Shown: positions 42,756 to 51,655 of the stretch, one piece after another
How positions within the stretch are numbered: position 1 is the first letter of the stretch
Layout: each line of letters begins with the position of its first letter
NCBI GenBank assembly: GCA_019912965.1
Contig: JAIOHM010000080.1
Location: 1-64,000 of the forward strand
Reading direction: 5' to 3'
Source of the DNA: Anaerolineae bacterium
Lineage (GTDB): Bacteria; Chloroflexota; Anaerolineae; Aggregatilineales; Phototrophicaceae
DNA length: 64,000 nt
Position numbers and translations under genes: made by a program
The notes under the pieces: model-generated
Databases searched by the model: none
What the model was told of the DNA's origin: nothing
What the model saw: only the letters and a program-made list of their open reading frames with translations

Positions 42756-43877
42756 CTATCGAAGTGCCTGACGATAGCTGGCAATCGTTGCCTGTGCCGT
42801 TTGACGCCAGTTAAATCGCATCGCTTCCAACAGACCCTGTTCATGGGCTTGCAAACGCCATTCAGCATCCACATATGCGCGCTGCAAACCTGCTGTCCAG
42901 GCTTGTACATCATGCGGCGGAAGGCACATACCCGCGTTTCCTGCTACTTCTGGCAATGACGATGCATCCGAAACAAGAACCGGCGTGCCACAAGCCATTG
43001 CTTCTAAAACAGGCAGACCAAACCCCTCAAACACCGAGGGATAGATAAAGGCTTCTGCGCTATTGTACCAGAGTGGCAGCACGTCCACAGGTAAATAACC
43101 GGGAAACTGCACTTCTTTAACCAGATTATAACGCTCGACGCTCGAAAAGATAACCTCGTAATCCCACCCCTTCCCGCCTGCCAGAATGAGCGGCAGTCGT
43201 TCGGATTTAGGCAGTGCTGTATAGGCTTCCAGTAGCATCGGCAGATTTTTGCGCGGCTCTAAAGTCCCCAGAAAAAGCCAGAATCGGTCTGGTAAATTCT
43301 CACGTTTGCGGAATGCTTCGATCTGCTCACGGGGAAGGGGTTTATAGGTAGCAGCATCATACCCCGGCACAGCCACATCAATCTTTTCCGCCGGAATACC
43401 CAGCGAGTCGCTCAAGTCGCGGGCTGTACTGTGCGAGATGGCAATCACTCGATTGGCGCGTTGACATGAGAGTGCCGTGAACAGTCGCAGGTACAAACGG
43501 CGCGAAGCCGAAAGCACCTGTGGATAATGCAAAAAGCTCAGATCATACACTGTGACCACGCTTGGTTTGGTCATCAAAACGGGTGAGACAAAAGCCAGCG
43601 CATGATACAGATCAAAATCGCCTAACTGCCCCGGCTGTACCATCTGTTCCCACAAAATGCGGCTCAAAGGTGATTCCGTATCCCATCCGGCGCGGTGCAT
43701 GGTGATGCCATCGAAAGTCAATTCGTTCTTGCCACCAACCATCGCTGTGAAACGCCAATCATCCGGAGCTTCTGCTGCTAAATTCGCCAGCGTATGATAG
43801 ATATACCCATGAATCCCTGCCGAGCGATAGCCCGCTTTGCCAAAAAGTAAATGCGCGTTCAAACCAATATGTGTCAT
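42756..43877 (-). CDS. Glycosyltransferase family 4 (GT-B)
   Basis: A 373-residue GT-B fold transferase. Typical GT4 elements are present: the N-terminal GKAGYRSAGIHGY turn, FLGTLEPRKNLPMLLEAY, and the donor-binding EX7E region in PSVFEGFGLPVLEAMACGTP. It would add a sugar from a nucleotide donor to a lipid-linked glycan on the cytoplasmic face. It sits between mazF and the sugar-phosphate transferase, 6 bases after the mazF stop, so toxin-antitoxin and polysaccharide genes appear to share a transcript. Confidence 0.92.
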   Translation of the reverse strand: MTHIGLNAHLLFGKAGYRSAGIHGYIYHTLANLAAEAPDDWRFTAMVGGKNELTFDGITMHRAGWDTESPLSRILWEQMVQPGQLGDFDLYHALAFVSPVLMTKPSVVTVYDLSFLHYPQVLSASRRLYLRLFTALSCQRANRVIAISHSTARDLSDSLGIPAEKIDVAVPGYDAATYKPLPREQIEAFRKRENLPDRFWLFLGTLEPRKNLPMLLEAYTALPKSERLPLILAGGKGWDYEVIFSSVERYNLVKEVQFPGYLPVDVLPLWYNSAEAFIYPSVFEGFGLPVLEAMACGTPVLVSDASSLPEVAGNAGMCLPPHDVQAWTAGLQRAYVDAEWRLQAHEQGLLEAMRFNWRQTAQATIASYRQALR

Positions 43878-43883
43878 ACCATG

Positions 43884-44222
43884 TCACCGAGAAAGCAGCG
43901 TGTTCAGTTTTGCCAGTGTTTCCTCAACAATTGAGGCTGACAATTGTGTAATAAATTCTGCCTTCCGTGCTCGCCAATCAAGACTTCGCACTTGATCGGC
44001 TAGGATAACGCCCGTCACAGCCTCATCAGATGATAAAAGCACCTCAAATGGATACCCTTTGATCTGGTTCGTAATGGGGCAAACCAATGCCAAACCTACT
44101 TTGTCATTATAAGCAGCAGGCGACAGTACAATTGCAGCGCGTCTTCCAGCCTGTTCATGACCAGCCTGTGGGGTAAAAGTCAACCAGATGGCATCACCAC
44201 GATTTGGAACATACATTACCAT
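43884..44222 (-). CDS. mazF: MazF/PemK-type endoribonuclease toxin
   Basis: A 112-residue toxin of the MazF family. The N-terminal YVPNRGDAIWLTFTP strand, the G-R-x-x-I motif (GRRAAIVLSP), the PITNQIKGYPFEV segment and LADQVRSLDW, which carries the family Arg and Gln/Asp positions, are all intact. MazF enzymes cut single-stranded mRNA at short sites. Its ATG overlaps the antitoxin stop by 7 bases. The region is lower in GC than the neighbouring genes, as is usual for mobile toxin-antitoxin pairs. Confidence 0.92.
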   Translation of the reverse strand: MVMYVPNRGDAIWLTFTPQAGHEQAGRRAAIVLSPAAYNDKVGLALVCPITNQIKGYPFEVLLSSDEAVTGVILADQVRSLDWRARKAEFITQLSASIVEETLAKLNTLLSR

Positions 44223-44455
44223 TCTTCACTGCCTATTTTGCCGCCCATGTCAACTTCTGCATGGCTGTTTCTATCTGTGATCCCAGCCAATAGCGATTCT
44301 AGCGTATAGATTGGAGAAGAAGGTACGATGACTAGTTGACCATTAACGAGTGTGATCTCAACCTCTGTATCAGGTTCTAAGCCTGTTTCCAGTGCAAAGG
44401 TTTTGGGGATGCGGAGGGCGAGACTATTGCCCCATTTTTGAACGCGCGTTTTCAT
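44216..44455 (-). CDS. mazE: MazE-type antitoxin (AbrB/SpoVT fold)
   Basis: A 79-residue antitoxin. The swapped-hairpin DNA-binding domain is seen in TRVQKWGNSLALRIPKTFA. The acidic C-terminal tail (ITDRNSHAEVDMGGKIGSEEW) would bind and block MazF. The ATG at 44455 gives the standard M-K-T-R-V start; an upstream start at 44476 would add 7 residues. MazE normally represses its own operon through a palindrome, and GTATATAC lies upstream. Confidence 0.9.
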   Translation of the reverse strand: MKTRVQKWGNSLALRIPKTFALETGLEPDTEVEITLVNGQLVIVPSSPIYTLESLLAGITDRNSHAEVDMGGKIGSEEW

Positions 44456-44466
44456 TCTGTAATCTC

Positions 44467-44474
44467 GTATATAC
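44467..44474. promoter_or_regulatory. Candidate MazE operator
   Basis: The self-complementary octamer GTATATAC lies 12-19 bases upstream of the mazE start. Such palindromes are typical of AbrB-fold antitoxin autoregulation. No footprint data; inference from position and symmetry. Confidence 0.3.
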
Positions 44475-44584
44475 AATGAGGATACATCTACTGTACCACA
44501 GTTAAGTTATGTGTTCAATTTTGTATGGGAACACGTACGCGGGGTAGAGTATCATTATCGCGGGTCAGAATAAAGGACAAGCGC

Positions 44585-45124
44585 ATGTTGATCAGGCATT
44601 TAGCCACACAGGATATTGAACGCATCAGTGAGATTGACCGCACCGAACGTGTCACCGTTGGCTATAACTATCACAATGGCAAATTGGAAACCGAAATCGT
44701 AGACTGGAATGTGCCACGCTGGTACACCCACGATGAGACCCATTCTTTCAGTGTTGCATCCCACATTCGGCAGTGGAAACCGCTGCTGGAAGCTGGCGGG
44801 GTCATGATTGGCGCATTGGATGGTGATGTGCTGGCGGGGTTTGCTATCCTGCGCTACCGCCTGACGACTGAAATGGCACAGTTAGCCGCGCTGTTCGTCA
44901 GCAAAGATTACCGCCGTCAGGGCATTGCCGAACAAATGGTGGGCGAAGTTGTCTGCCTCGCAAAAGCCGATGGCGCACGCACACTTTATGTCTCAGCGAC
45001 CCCATCCGAATCGGCTGTCGGCTTTTATCTCAGTCAGGGGTTTCAACCCACCGATAACCCACATCCTAAACTATTCGCCTTAGAACCCGAAGATATTCAC
45101 ATGGTTAAACCACTCTCTCAATGA
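44585..45124 (+). CDS. GNAT-family N-acetyltransferase
   Basis: A 179-residue acetyltransferase. Motif A is AALFVSKDYRRQGIAEQMV (R-x-x-G-x-A) and motif B is TPSESAVGFYLSQGF with the usual tyrosine. The ATG at 44585 is chosen because AAAGGA stands six bases upstream. Its last four bases (ATGA) overlap the start of the WD40 gene, so the two are translated together. Substrate unknown. Confidence 0.87.
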   Translation: MLIRHLATQDIERISEIDRTERVTVGYNYHNGKLETEIVDWNVPRWYTHDETHSFSVASHIRQWKPLLEAGGVMIGALDGDVLAGFAILRYRLTTEMAQLAALFVSKDYRRQGIAEQMVGEVVCLAKADGARTLYVSATPSESAVGFYLSQGFQPTDNPHPKLFALEPEDIHMVKPLSQ

Positions 45125-46008
45125 TTACACTGGATAACATTACGCACCTCACCGAACTGGCACACACCCGGCAGGGCTGGATCAGCGAACTCGTCTGGTC
45201 GCCCAATGGACGCGCATTGGCAGTTGCTCATGCAGCGGGAATTTCGCTCTATGAAACCAGTTCTTTAAAACAGCTTTCATCTTTGGATGGACATACTGGC
45301 CCGGTCAAAAGCGTCGCTGTCAGCCGGGATGGAATGCGCCTGCTCTCTGGCAGTGCGGATACCACCCTGCGCTTATGGGATGTAAGAACGGGTAAAACTG
45401 AACACATTCTTCAAGGACATACAGATGCGGTCAATGCGGTTGTCTTCAGCCCGGATGAAACGGTGATGGCATCAACTGGCGCAGACCGCACGGTGCGTTT
45501 ATGGGGAAATCAAAATGCTGTGCTGGAAGGCCACACCGATGAAGTGACCAGCCTCGCAGTCGCACAGAACGCGCTGGCTTCGGGAGGTTGGGATAACACC
45601 ATTCGCCTCTGGCACATAGAATCGTTTCAGTGCCGTGCAGTATTGCAGCACGAAAGTTGGGTTCGGCATCTCACCGTTAGCCCGAATGAAAAGCACTTGG
45701 CTTCCGCCAGCCGAGATGGAACAGTACGACTTTGGGATATAACAACAGGTGTGGAACACTTACGCCTAGATGCCCACACCAATGGCGCGGATGGTATTGC
45801 TTTTAGCCCGGATGGGGTGCTGTTGGCAACATCCGGTCGAGATAATGCTGTTAAGTTCTGGTCGCTGCCAGAGGGCAAATTACTATATACACTGGAAGCC
45901 CACGAAAAACCGATTTTAACATTGGCCTTCAGTCCCGGTGGTTCGCGCTTCGCGACGGGCAGCGGCGATAACACCCTGCGCGTGTGGGGAATACCCTCCG
46001 ACTCTTAA
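45121..46008 (+). CDS. Seven-blade WD40 protein
   Basis: A 295-residue cytoplasmic beta propeller with no signal peptide or added domain. I count seven WD40 blades, ending in SLYETS, LRLWDV, VRLWGN, IRLWHI, VRLWDI, VKFWSL and LRVWGI, with the GH-x-x-x-V starts expected. Seven blades close one ring. It is coupled by ATGA to the GNAT gene, which suggests the propeller is a partner or scaffold for that acetyltransferase. Its stop overlaps the stop of the convergent phospholipase-like gene by four bases. Confidence 0.9.
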   Translation: MITLDNITHLTELAHTRQGWISELVWSPNGRALAVAHAAGISLYETSSLKQLSSLDGHTGPVKSVAVSRDGMRLLSGSADTTLRLWDVRTGKTEHILQGHTDAVNAVVFSPDETVMASTGADRTVRLWGNQNAVLEGHTDEVTSLAVAQNALASGGWDNTIRLWHIESFQCRAVLQHESWVRHLTVSPNEKHLASASRDGTVRLWDITTGVEHLRLDAHTNGADGIAFSPDGVLLATSGRDNAVKFWSLPEGKLLYTLEAHEKPILTLAFSPGGSRFATGSGDNTLRVWGIPSDS

Positions 46009-46754
46009 GAAGAGGACTCTTCCCAGTATGTCACCAACTGTTCGCAGGCGTGGCGGTACATCTCGGTTTCCACACCTGCCAGAATTTCCGGTGTGATGTG
46101 CGCCCACAACTCGTTTTGCATCCGTTCCGGCGAATCCAGCACACCCCGTAGCTCTTCCGGCTTTTTATTAATTCGGGAGCCAAATACGGCTAACGTCTGG
46201 CTCTCACCACCCGGTTTGATCTGTTCACCAATGAAATCGCGCCAATCGGTCAAAATGCTGTCGTTCATAAACGGCAACCATTCCGTCGGATGCGCCTCAA
46301 CCAGTGTTGGCGACTGCCACGGGAATAACTGCCGCAAATCGCGTTCATCCATAGAAACCAGAAGAATATGCAGCATGAAAAAGCGTACTGAACGCGGTGC
46401 CCAATCCCGCCCTGCAAAATGCGGCCCCAGCATCTTCAGCGACCAGATTTCATCCACCGAAAGATGTCCCACATATCCGGCCAGAAATGCCCGCTGTGCC
46501 GCGCTTTTCGGCGGTTGCAGATTTGGATTATGCCCCATCATCACCCGCCAGGGGTGTTCATGGATGCCTTTGTCATAGCTGTAAAAGTGGGTATCCTCGC
46601 GGCGCAAACCACCTTCAGTGCGTGCATCGGCGGCGATGCTCCCCAGCAGGAAAGCCGGACGATCGGCTTCCAGCGCAGCGCGGGTAGCTGGGGGAATGTT
46701 TTCATCGACCAGCATCCGCTGGGCAATTTCAAGGTGAGTGAATGGCGTTGGCAT
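46005..46754 (-). CDS. Zinc-dependent phospholipase C-like protein
   Basis: A 249-residue helical protein of the Zn-dependent phospholipase C/S1-P1 nuclease superfamily. The metal-binding set is suggested by TPFTHLEIA near the N-terminus, GSIAADARTE, REDTHFYSY and GYVGHLSVDEIW. Members cleave phospholipids; others are uncharacterised. There is no signal peptide, so cytoplasmic or peripheral action is inferred. It is a single gene, convergent with the WD40 gene. Confidence 0.8.
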   Translation of the reverse strand: MPTPFTHLEIAQRMLVDENIPPATRAALEADRPAFLLGSIAADARTEGGLRREDTHFYSYDKGIHEHPWRVMMGHNPNLQPPKSAAQRAFLAGYVGHLSVDEIWSLKMLGPHFAGRDWAPRSVRFFMLHILLVSMDERDLRQLFPWQSPTLVEAHPTEWLPFMNDSILTDWRDFIGEQIKPGGESQTLAVFGSRINKKPEELRGVLDSPERMQNELWAHITPEILAGVETEMYRHACEQLVTYWEESSS

Positions 46755-46857
46755 AACCGTATTCTAATCTGCCCCTTCTCACAATGCGAGAGTAATTGGC
46801 ACAGACCAATTCTCCCAAATAATGATTAACGTCATATAGCCATCGTGATTACCTCGG

Positions 46858-46886
46858 TTGAGCGGCTCATTAACTTGTGTTAAAAT
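46858..46886 (+). promoter_or_regulatory. Candidate promoter of the metal ATPase
   Basis: TTGAGC, a 17-base spacer, then TAAAAT (46881-46886), about 50 bases before the ATG at 46936. Good spacing and matches make this one of the better promoters in the window. Confidence 0.55.
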
Positions 46887-46935
46887 AAGATTACTGATAC
46901 CGAAAAACAATCTTCACCGGAAGGTACAAATAACA

Positions 46936-48945
46936 ATGGCAACTATCTCGATGCCGCGTGATGAACTTCGAGAATCAGAACCCACACAACCGAAGTGGCT
47001 GACGAAAAACTGGCTGGAACCGCGTTTAGTAGTCGTCACCGCGCTGGCAATCGTCCTAAGTCTGGTGAGTGAAAAGTTGAACGCGCCGACTTGGCTCACC
47101 TTGGTCTTCAACCTGACATCCTATGCAGCCGGAGGTCTTTTCGGACTGATCGCCAGCTTGCAAGAACTCCGCCATCGCAAACTGAATGTCGATTTGCTCA
47201 TGGTACTGGCAGCCATCGGCGCGGCTCTCGTTGACCAGTGGCGTGAAGGCGCAATTTTGCTGTTCTTGTTTTCGTTGAGCAATGTCTTGCAGGATTATGC
47301 CATCGGTCGCAGCCGTCAGGCCATCCGGGGTTTGATGAAGCTTTATCCCTCGGAAGCCAAAGTCAAACGCGGCGACACCGTTGAGATCATCAAAGCGGAT
47401 AAAATCCAAATTGGCGATGTGGTGCTCATCGAGCCGGGTGAACGCATACCTGTCGATGGCATCATAAAACAGGGGCGTTCTTCCATAGATCAGGCTCCAA
47501 TCACGGGTGAGTCCATGCCTGTCGAGAAAGCTGTGGGCGATAAAGTATTTGCTGGGACACTAAATCAGCAGGGCGTACTGGATGTGGAGGCGACACAAGC
47601 AGCGCACGACACCACCCTCGCCCGCATCATCAAAATGGTTGAAGAAGCTCAGGACTCAAAAGCCCCAACCGAACGCTTTCTGGAAACCTTCGAGCAGTAT
47701 TACGCTCTGCTCATCATCAGTGCCGTAACCCTGTTCATCATCATCCCGCCTGCATTGGGATTGACAGATTTTCAAAGCAATTTCTACCGGGCGATGGTAC
47801 TGATGACAGTCGCTTCGCCCTGTGCGCTGGTCATCAGCACACCTGCATCCTTCATTTCCGCGATTGCGGCAGGCGCGCGTAACGGTGTCCTGTTTAAAGG
47901 CGGCGCTTATCTGGAAGGATTGGCCGGGGTTAAAGCGGTTGCCTTCGATAAAACCGGCACATTAACCAAAGGCAAGCCCGCTGTTACCGATCTTGTATCT
48001 TGCTGCGAACTGTGCGAAGACGAACTGCTCTCGGTCGCGGCGGCTGTCGAATCCCGTTCAGAACATCCGCTGGCAAAAGCAGTTGTTCGGGCGGCAGAAG
48101 AACGTGGAATAAACATTGGCGGCATTCAGGATTTCGAAGCCATAGCAGGTAAGGGCATTGTCTCCAAAGTTGATGGACGAAGTGTGCATCTGGGCAATAT
48201 CAAATACCTGACCACCGAAAATCCATTACCGCCAAATCTGACCGAGCCACTGGAAAAGCTGGAAAGTCAGGGAAAAACTGTTATCGGTGTCGTCCGCGCT
48301 GGACAGTGTGAAAACTGTGGTGGCTGTGCCAACGCGAACACAGGTTACGATTGGATGGGGTTGATTGCATTGGCTGACGAACTCCGACCGGAAGCAGTTG
48401 GTATCATCCGCGAACTCCGTGCCATAGGTATACAGCGCATCGCCATGCTGACGGGGGATAATCCCCGTGTCGCGCGAGCCATTGGTCATGAGCTGGGTGT
48501 GGATGCGGTCTACTCCGAATTGATGCCCGAAGATAAAGCCCGCATCCTGAAAGAAATTGAAGAAGAAGTTGGCCCGGTTGCAATGGTCGGGGATGGGGTG
48601 AACGATGCGCCCGCTTTGGCAACCGCCAGCATCGGGATTGCGATGGGTGCGGCGGGTACAGATGTCGCGCTGGAAACTGCTGATCTGGTGTTGATGGGCG
48701 ATAAACTGGAACTTATTCCTTACGCCATCGGCCTCAGCAAAAAGGCGCGGCGTGTGGTCTGGCAAAACATCACCTTCGCGCTTCTGGTGATTGTAGTGCT
48801 CATCATCAGTTCGTTCGCGGTTAATCTACCCCTGCCCATTGGTGTTTTGGGTCATGAAGGCAGTACAGTGATTGTGGTACTCAATGGCCTTATCAGCCTG
48901 CTGCTCTGGCCGGAACTTCAACGCCGTCGTAAATTGGCGCGATAA
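46936..48945 (+). CDS. P1B-4-type heavy-metal-translocating ATPase with Cys-rich loop insertions
   Basis: A 669-residue P-type ATPase that exports a transition metal. The transport motif is SPC (residues 294-296), the phosphorylated aspartate is D338 in DKTGT, the HP motif is SEHPLA (377-378) and the hinge is GDGVNDAP. The late helix has HEGSTVIVVLNG, typical of P1B-4 (Co/Fe/Zn) members. There is no N-terminal HMA or His-rich domain. Unusual: two Cys clusters lie in the cytoplasmic nucleotide-binding part, CCELC (356-360) and CENCGGC (458-464). The start at 46936 has GGAAGG upstream. It is a single gene with its own terminator. Confidence 0.93.
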   Translation: MATISMPRDELRESEPTQPKWLTKNWLEPRLVVVTALAIVLSLVSEKLNAPTWLTLVFNLTSYAAGGLFGLIASLQELRHRKLNVDLLMVLAAIGAALVDQWREGAILLFLFSLSNVLQDYAIGRSRQAIRGLMKLYPSEAKVKRGDTVEIIKADKIQIGDVVLIEPGERIPVDGIIKQGRSSIDQAPITGESMPVEKAVGDKVFAGTLNQQGVLDVEATQAAHDTTLARIIKMVEEAQDSKAPTERFLETFEQYYALLIISAVTLFIIIPPALGLTDFQSNFYRAMVLMTVASPCALVISTPASFISAIAAGARNGVLFKGGAYLEGLAGVKAVAFDKTGTLTKGKPAVTDLVSCCELCEDELLSVAAAVESRSEHPLAKAVVRAAEERGINIGGIQDFEAIAGKGIVSKVDGRSVHLGNIKYLTTENPLPPNLTEPLEKLESQGKTVIGVVRAGQCENCGGCANANTGYDWMGLIALADELRPEAVGIIRELRAIGIQRIAMLTGDNPRVARAIGHELGVDAVYSELMPEDKARILKEIEEEVGPVAMVGDGVNDAPALATASIGIAMGAAGTDVALETADLVLMGDKLELIPYAIGLSKKARRVVWQNITFALLVIVVLIISSFAVNLPLPIGVLGHEGSTVIVVLNGLISLLLWPELQRRRKLAR

Positions 48946-48954
48946 TCGATTTCT

Positions 48955-48982
48955 GGGCGTCCTGCGGGGCGCCCGTTCTTTT
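48955..48982 (+). terminator. Terminator of the metal ATPase gene
   Basis: GGGCG and CGCCC with a loop, followed by GTTCTTTTC. It ends right next to the convergent HEAT-repeat gene. Confidence 0.6.
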
Positions 48983-49744
48983 CTAATGTCCTAATTTGAT
49001 AATTGCTTCTGTACTGCGGCGTTTGAGGAAATAATCGCCGCTTTCCGATGCCTGAATGAGTGCCTCAACCGCATCCTTGTCACCTATTTCACCCAGTGCC
49101 CACGCTGCATTGTACCGCGCCCAATGCCCTTCCATCGCCAGCACCGTAATCAGTACATCTACCGCCTCGGTCGCCCGCAGCATCCCCAGCGCCTTCGCAG
49201 TTTTGCCGCGCGTCCAATCATCCGGGTCAGCCAGTAATTTCATCAATGGCTTGATTGCACGAACATCGCCAATCTGTCCAAGCGATAAAGCAGCATTGCT
49301 CCGCACAAGTGGTTCGGAATCATCCAGCAATGCAATCAACGGTTCTACCGTCTGTTTATCTCGAATATAACCCAGTGCAGCGGCAGCATTATGGCGAACG
49401 TTGACATTGGAATGTTTAAGAGCTTCAATCAATGGTGGAACCGCCCGCAAGTCACCAATTTCACCCAACGCGGAAGCCGCCCAATCCTGAACAGTTGTAC
49501 TTTCATCGTGGAGCGCGGCAATCAGGGGCTCAACCGCCCGGCTATCGCCGATCTGCCCCAGTGCCCATGCCGCATAATATCGAACCTGCCAATTGGAATC
49601 GCGCATTGCCTCGATCAGCGACTCAACCGCAGGAACACCAATCTCCAGCAGTTCAATCGCAGCGGCTTCCCGCGCATCGTGGTTGCTACTGCTCAACAAG
49701 CCAATAAGCCGGGAAATACGTCCGGCATCCTGCGTTGTGCTCAT
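48983..49744 (-). CDS. HEAT-repeat protein (PBS-lyase type)
   Basis: A 253-residue alpha-solenoid. About seven repeats of roughly 31 residues are visible (for example VRYYAAWALGQIGDSRAVEP, VRHNAAAALGYIRDKQTVEP, VRSNAALSLGQIGDVRAIKP, ARYNAAWALGEIGDKDAVEA). Such proteins act as scaffolds or as bilin lyase-like factors; no phycobilin genes are present, so a scaffold is more likely. It is the last gene of the minus-strand run, 30 bases after the KARI-like gene. Confidence 0.88.
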   Translation of the reverse strand: MSTTQDAGRISRLIGLLSSSNHDAREAAAIELLEIGVPAVESLIEAMRDSNWQVRYYAAWALGQIGDSRAVEPLIAALHDESTTVQDWAASALGEIGDLRAVPPLIEALKHSNVNVRHNAAAALGYIRDKQTVEPLIALLDDSEPLVRSNAALSLGQIGDVRAIKPLMKLLADPDDWTRGKTAKALGMLRATEAVDVLITVLAMEGHWARYNAAWALGEIGDKDAVEALIQASESGDYFLKRRSTEAIIKLGH

Positions 49745-49774
49745 GATCCAACTCCGATTCTTTTGCCATCTTTA

Positions 49775-50776
49775 TTATGTGCCAGAATCAGTTTCCCGTC
49801 CAAAAAGATCAATCGTCTGTTGTTCCAGTTCCCAAAGTTCCAGACTTTCCTGATTTTTATAGAAATTGTTCAGGCGGCGACAGCCATCCAGAAATTCCTT
49901 TGCCCATTCACGGCTGAAATCACCGGAATGAATTTCATTCAGCGTCACTTCCATCAGCCGTTCCAGTTTCAAATCATTGAATCGATCTAAACGGCTGTAC
50001 GTTCCATATTGGTTGGTGAGCGGCGTATTCCGCAGGGTATTCAGCATCCCCTGTTCAGCCGCCAGTTTGAAGTAATGACTGAACTCACCGGAAAGGTACA
50101 ATTCTGCGAATACCGCTTCGGTCGGGTAGCCACGCGCCAGCAGCAGGTTAGCAGCGGTGGTCATCAGATGATGCAGCGCGGGCATAATCGCCTGCTGCAT
50201 GAACAGGTCAAGTTCGGTTTCACGCTCAAAACTGACTTCGATTGCTCCGGCACGAAGTGACCCAACCGCTTTAGTCAGCGCCAGTAGCAGCGGCCAGGCG
50301 TTTCCGCTGGCGTCTTGCCCGACAGAAACAAAGCTGACGAATCCTTGACCCGCTTCGTAGCTCTCACGTACTGTAGCAGCCAGCGTTCGCGGGGCAATTA
50401 GCCCAATGTCCACAAATGGCGGCGGCTCGATGAACCGGAACGTCAGATTATAGGCACTGCTGAACACCAGCATATGCCCACGCCGGAGGTGGGGCGAAAC
50501 CTGCTCCAGATAGAAAGTGGGCATGACCTCATCCGGCAGCATCATCAACAGGATGTCGGTGTTTTTGACGACTTCCTCTATTGTTTTACCTATCAGACCA
50601 TCTTCATCCGCCAGCACCCGCGACTCAACAGAGCGAGTGCCAACGGTCACCGCGACACCGCTGTCCCGCAGATTCAGCGCAATCGGTCGCCCCAGATTGC
50701 CGTAACCAATCATACCAATACTTTTGCTGGCAAGCTGGCCTAAGTCCCCATCTTCTTCACGATAGATAACCGTCAT
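49775..50776 (-). CDS. Divergent ketol-acid reductoisomerase-like protein
   Basis: A 333-residue protein with an IlvC-like architecture. The N-terminal Rossmann fold (MIGYGNLGRPIALNLRDSG) binds a nicotinamide cofactor. The C-terminal knotted helical domain is recognisable in ETELDLF and GYPTEAVFAELYLSG. Several residues expected in IlvC are changed: the AHG motif is SSAYN (106-110), the lysine of APK is arginine (R130), and DLFGE is DLFMQ, so one metal glutamate is Q194. D190 and E225 remain. It is unlikely to be a normal valine/isoleucine enzyme and may reduce another substrate. It is translated 9 bases after the GNAT gene, in the replication operon. Confidence 0.8.
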   Translation of the reverse strand: MTVIYREEDGDLGQLASKSIGMIGYGNLGRPIALNLRDSGVAVTVGTRSVESRVLADEDGLIGKTIEEVVKNTDILLMMLPDEVMPTFYLEQVSPHLRRGHMLVFSSAYNLTFRFIEPPPFVDIGLIAPRTLAATVRESYEAGQGFVSFVSVGQDASGNAWPLLLALTKAVGSLRAGAIEVSFERETELDLFMQQAIMPALHHLMTTAANLLLARGYPTEAVFAELYLSGEFSHYFKLAAEQGMLNTLRNTPLTNQYGTYSRLDRFNDLKLERLMEVTLNEIHSGDFSREWAKEFLDGCRRLNNFYKNQESLELWELEQQTIDLFGRETDSGT

Positions 50777-50785
50777 GATTAAGCC

Positions 50786-51655
50786 TTACAACTGCGCCGA
50801 CCAGAAGGGCAGATCATACCCGTTCGGCTGAAAACCAAACCGCGAGTATAACCGCCGGGAGCGCATATTGCTGGTCTGGGTGTTGAGTGTCATGGTGTAA
50901 ATACCCCGTCGAAAGAACCGCCCCAGCACATCACCCAGCAGTGCTCCACCCACACCCATTCCCTGCACATCGGGGGCGACCGCCAATCGTGCCAGATGTG
51001 CGCCGTCAAAATACAGTGTTGAAAGTTGATAGCCAACAATCTTCTCGTCTTTGAGCGCCACCGTACAACTGGACGAAATCCGATGCGCCTGACGAATTTC
51101 GTCCAGCGAAAGCTGCCAGGGTGGTGGAAAAGCAGCTTGATCAACATCGGCCATCCGTTCAAGATCGCGCAATTCCGCCACCCGGATTGTCGGGCGGTCA
51201 GCCAGCGGCGGCGGCACATCATGTCCAAAACGTGCCAACGTGATGACATCCTCACCATACACGAAACCCATCGCCGGAATATAGCCGGTAATCCAATCCC
51301 GCACCGCCAGTAGCGCTACCGTATGCACGTTTAGCGTTCGCAGCTCCGCCGTCAAATCGCGCCAGAGTGCATACAGTACCGCGCGTTGGTCAGCGTAATC
51401 GTGAATTGCCGCCAGCCGCACCCAGCAGGTATTGTTTAAAGGCCGAGAGGTCGCCAGTAAACCCACCAGATGCCCTCTGTTCCACCCCAGTCGCATACAG
51501 ACATCCCCGCTGTCCAGCCATGCATCCGTTTCATACCAATCCAGATGGGTATGCACCAAAGTACTGTGAAAGAGCAAATCACGAACACTTTGTAAGTGGC
51601 GGCGTTGGTAGGGGGTGATGGTTAAGGTGGTCAAGAAAGTCAAAGACTCTTTCAA
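50786..51655 (-). CDS. Two-module GNAT acetyltransferase
   Basis: A 289-residue protein. The C-terminal half (~150-289) is a complete GNAT: LARLAVAPDVQGMGVGGALL (motif A) and TSNMRSRRLYSRFGFQ (motif B). The N-terminal half looks like a degenerate or second GNAT-like fold without a clear acetyl-CoA loop. Substrate unknown. Its ATG overlaps the end of the tandem-loader gene by four bases, tying it to the replication genes, and it precedes the KARI-like gene by 9 bases. Confidence 0.87.
   Translation of the reverse strand: MKESLTFLTTLTITPYQRRHLQSVRDLLFHSTLVHTHLDWYETDAWLDSGDVCMRLGWNRGHLVGLLATSRPLNNTCWVRLAAIHDYADQRAVLYALWRDLTAELRTLNVHTVALLAVRDWITGYIPAMGFVYGEDVITLARFGHDVPPPLADRPTIRVAELRDLERMADVDQAAFPPPWQLSLDEIRQAHRISSSCTVALKDEKIVGYQLSTLYFDGAHLARLAVAPDVQGMGVGGALLGDVLGRFFRRGIYTMTLNTQTSNMRSRRLYSRFGFQPNGYDLPFWSAQL

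Noticed and set aside
46005..46008. Four-base overlap of convergent stops
   Set aside because: Common in compact genomes and needs no special explanation.
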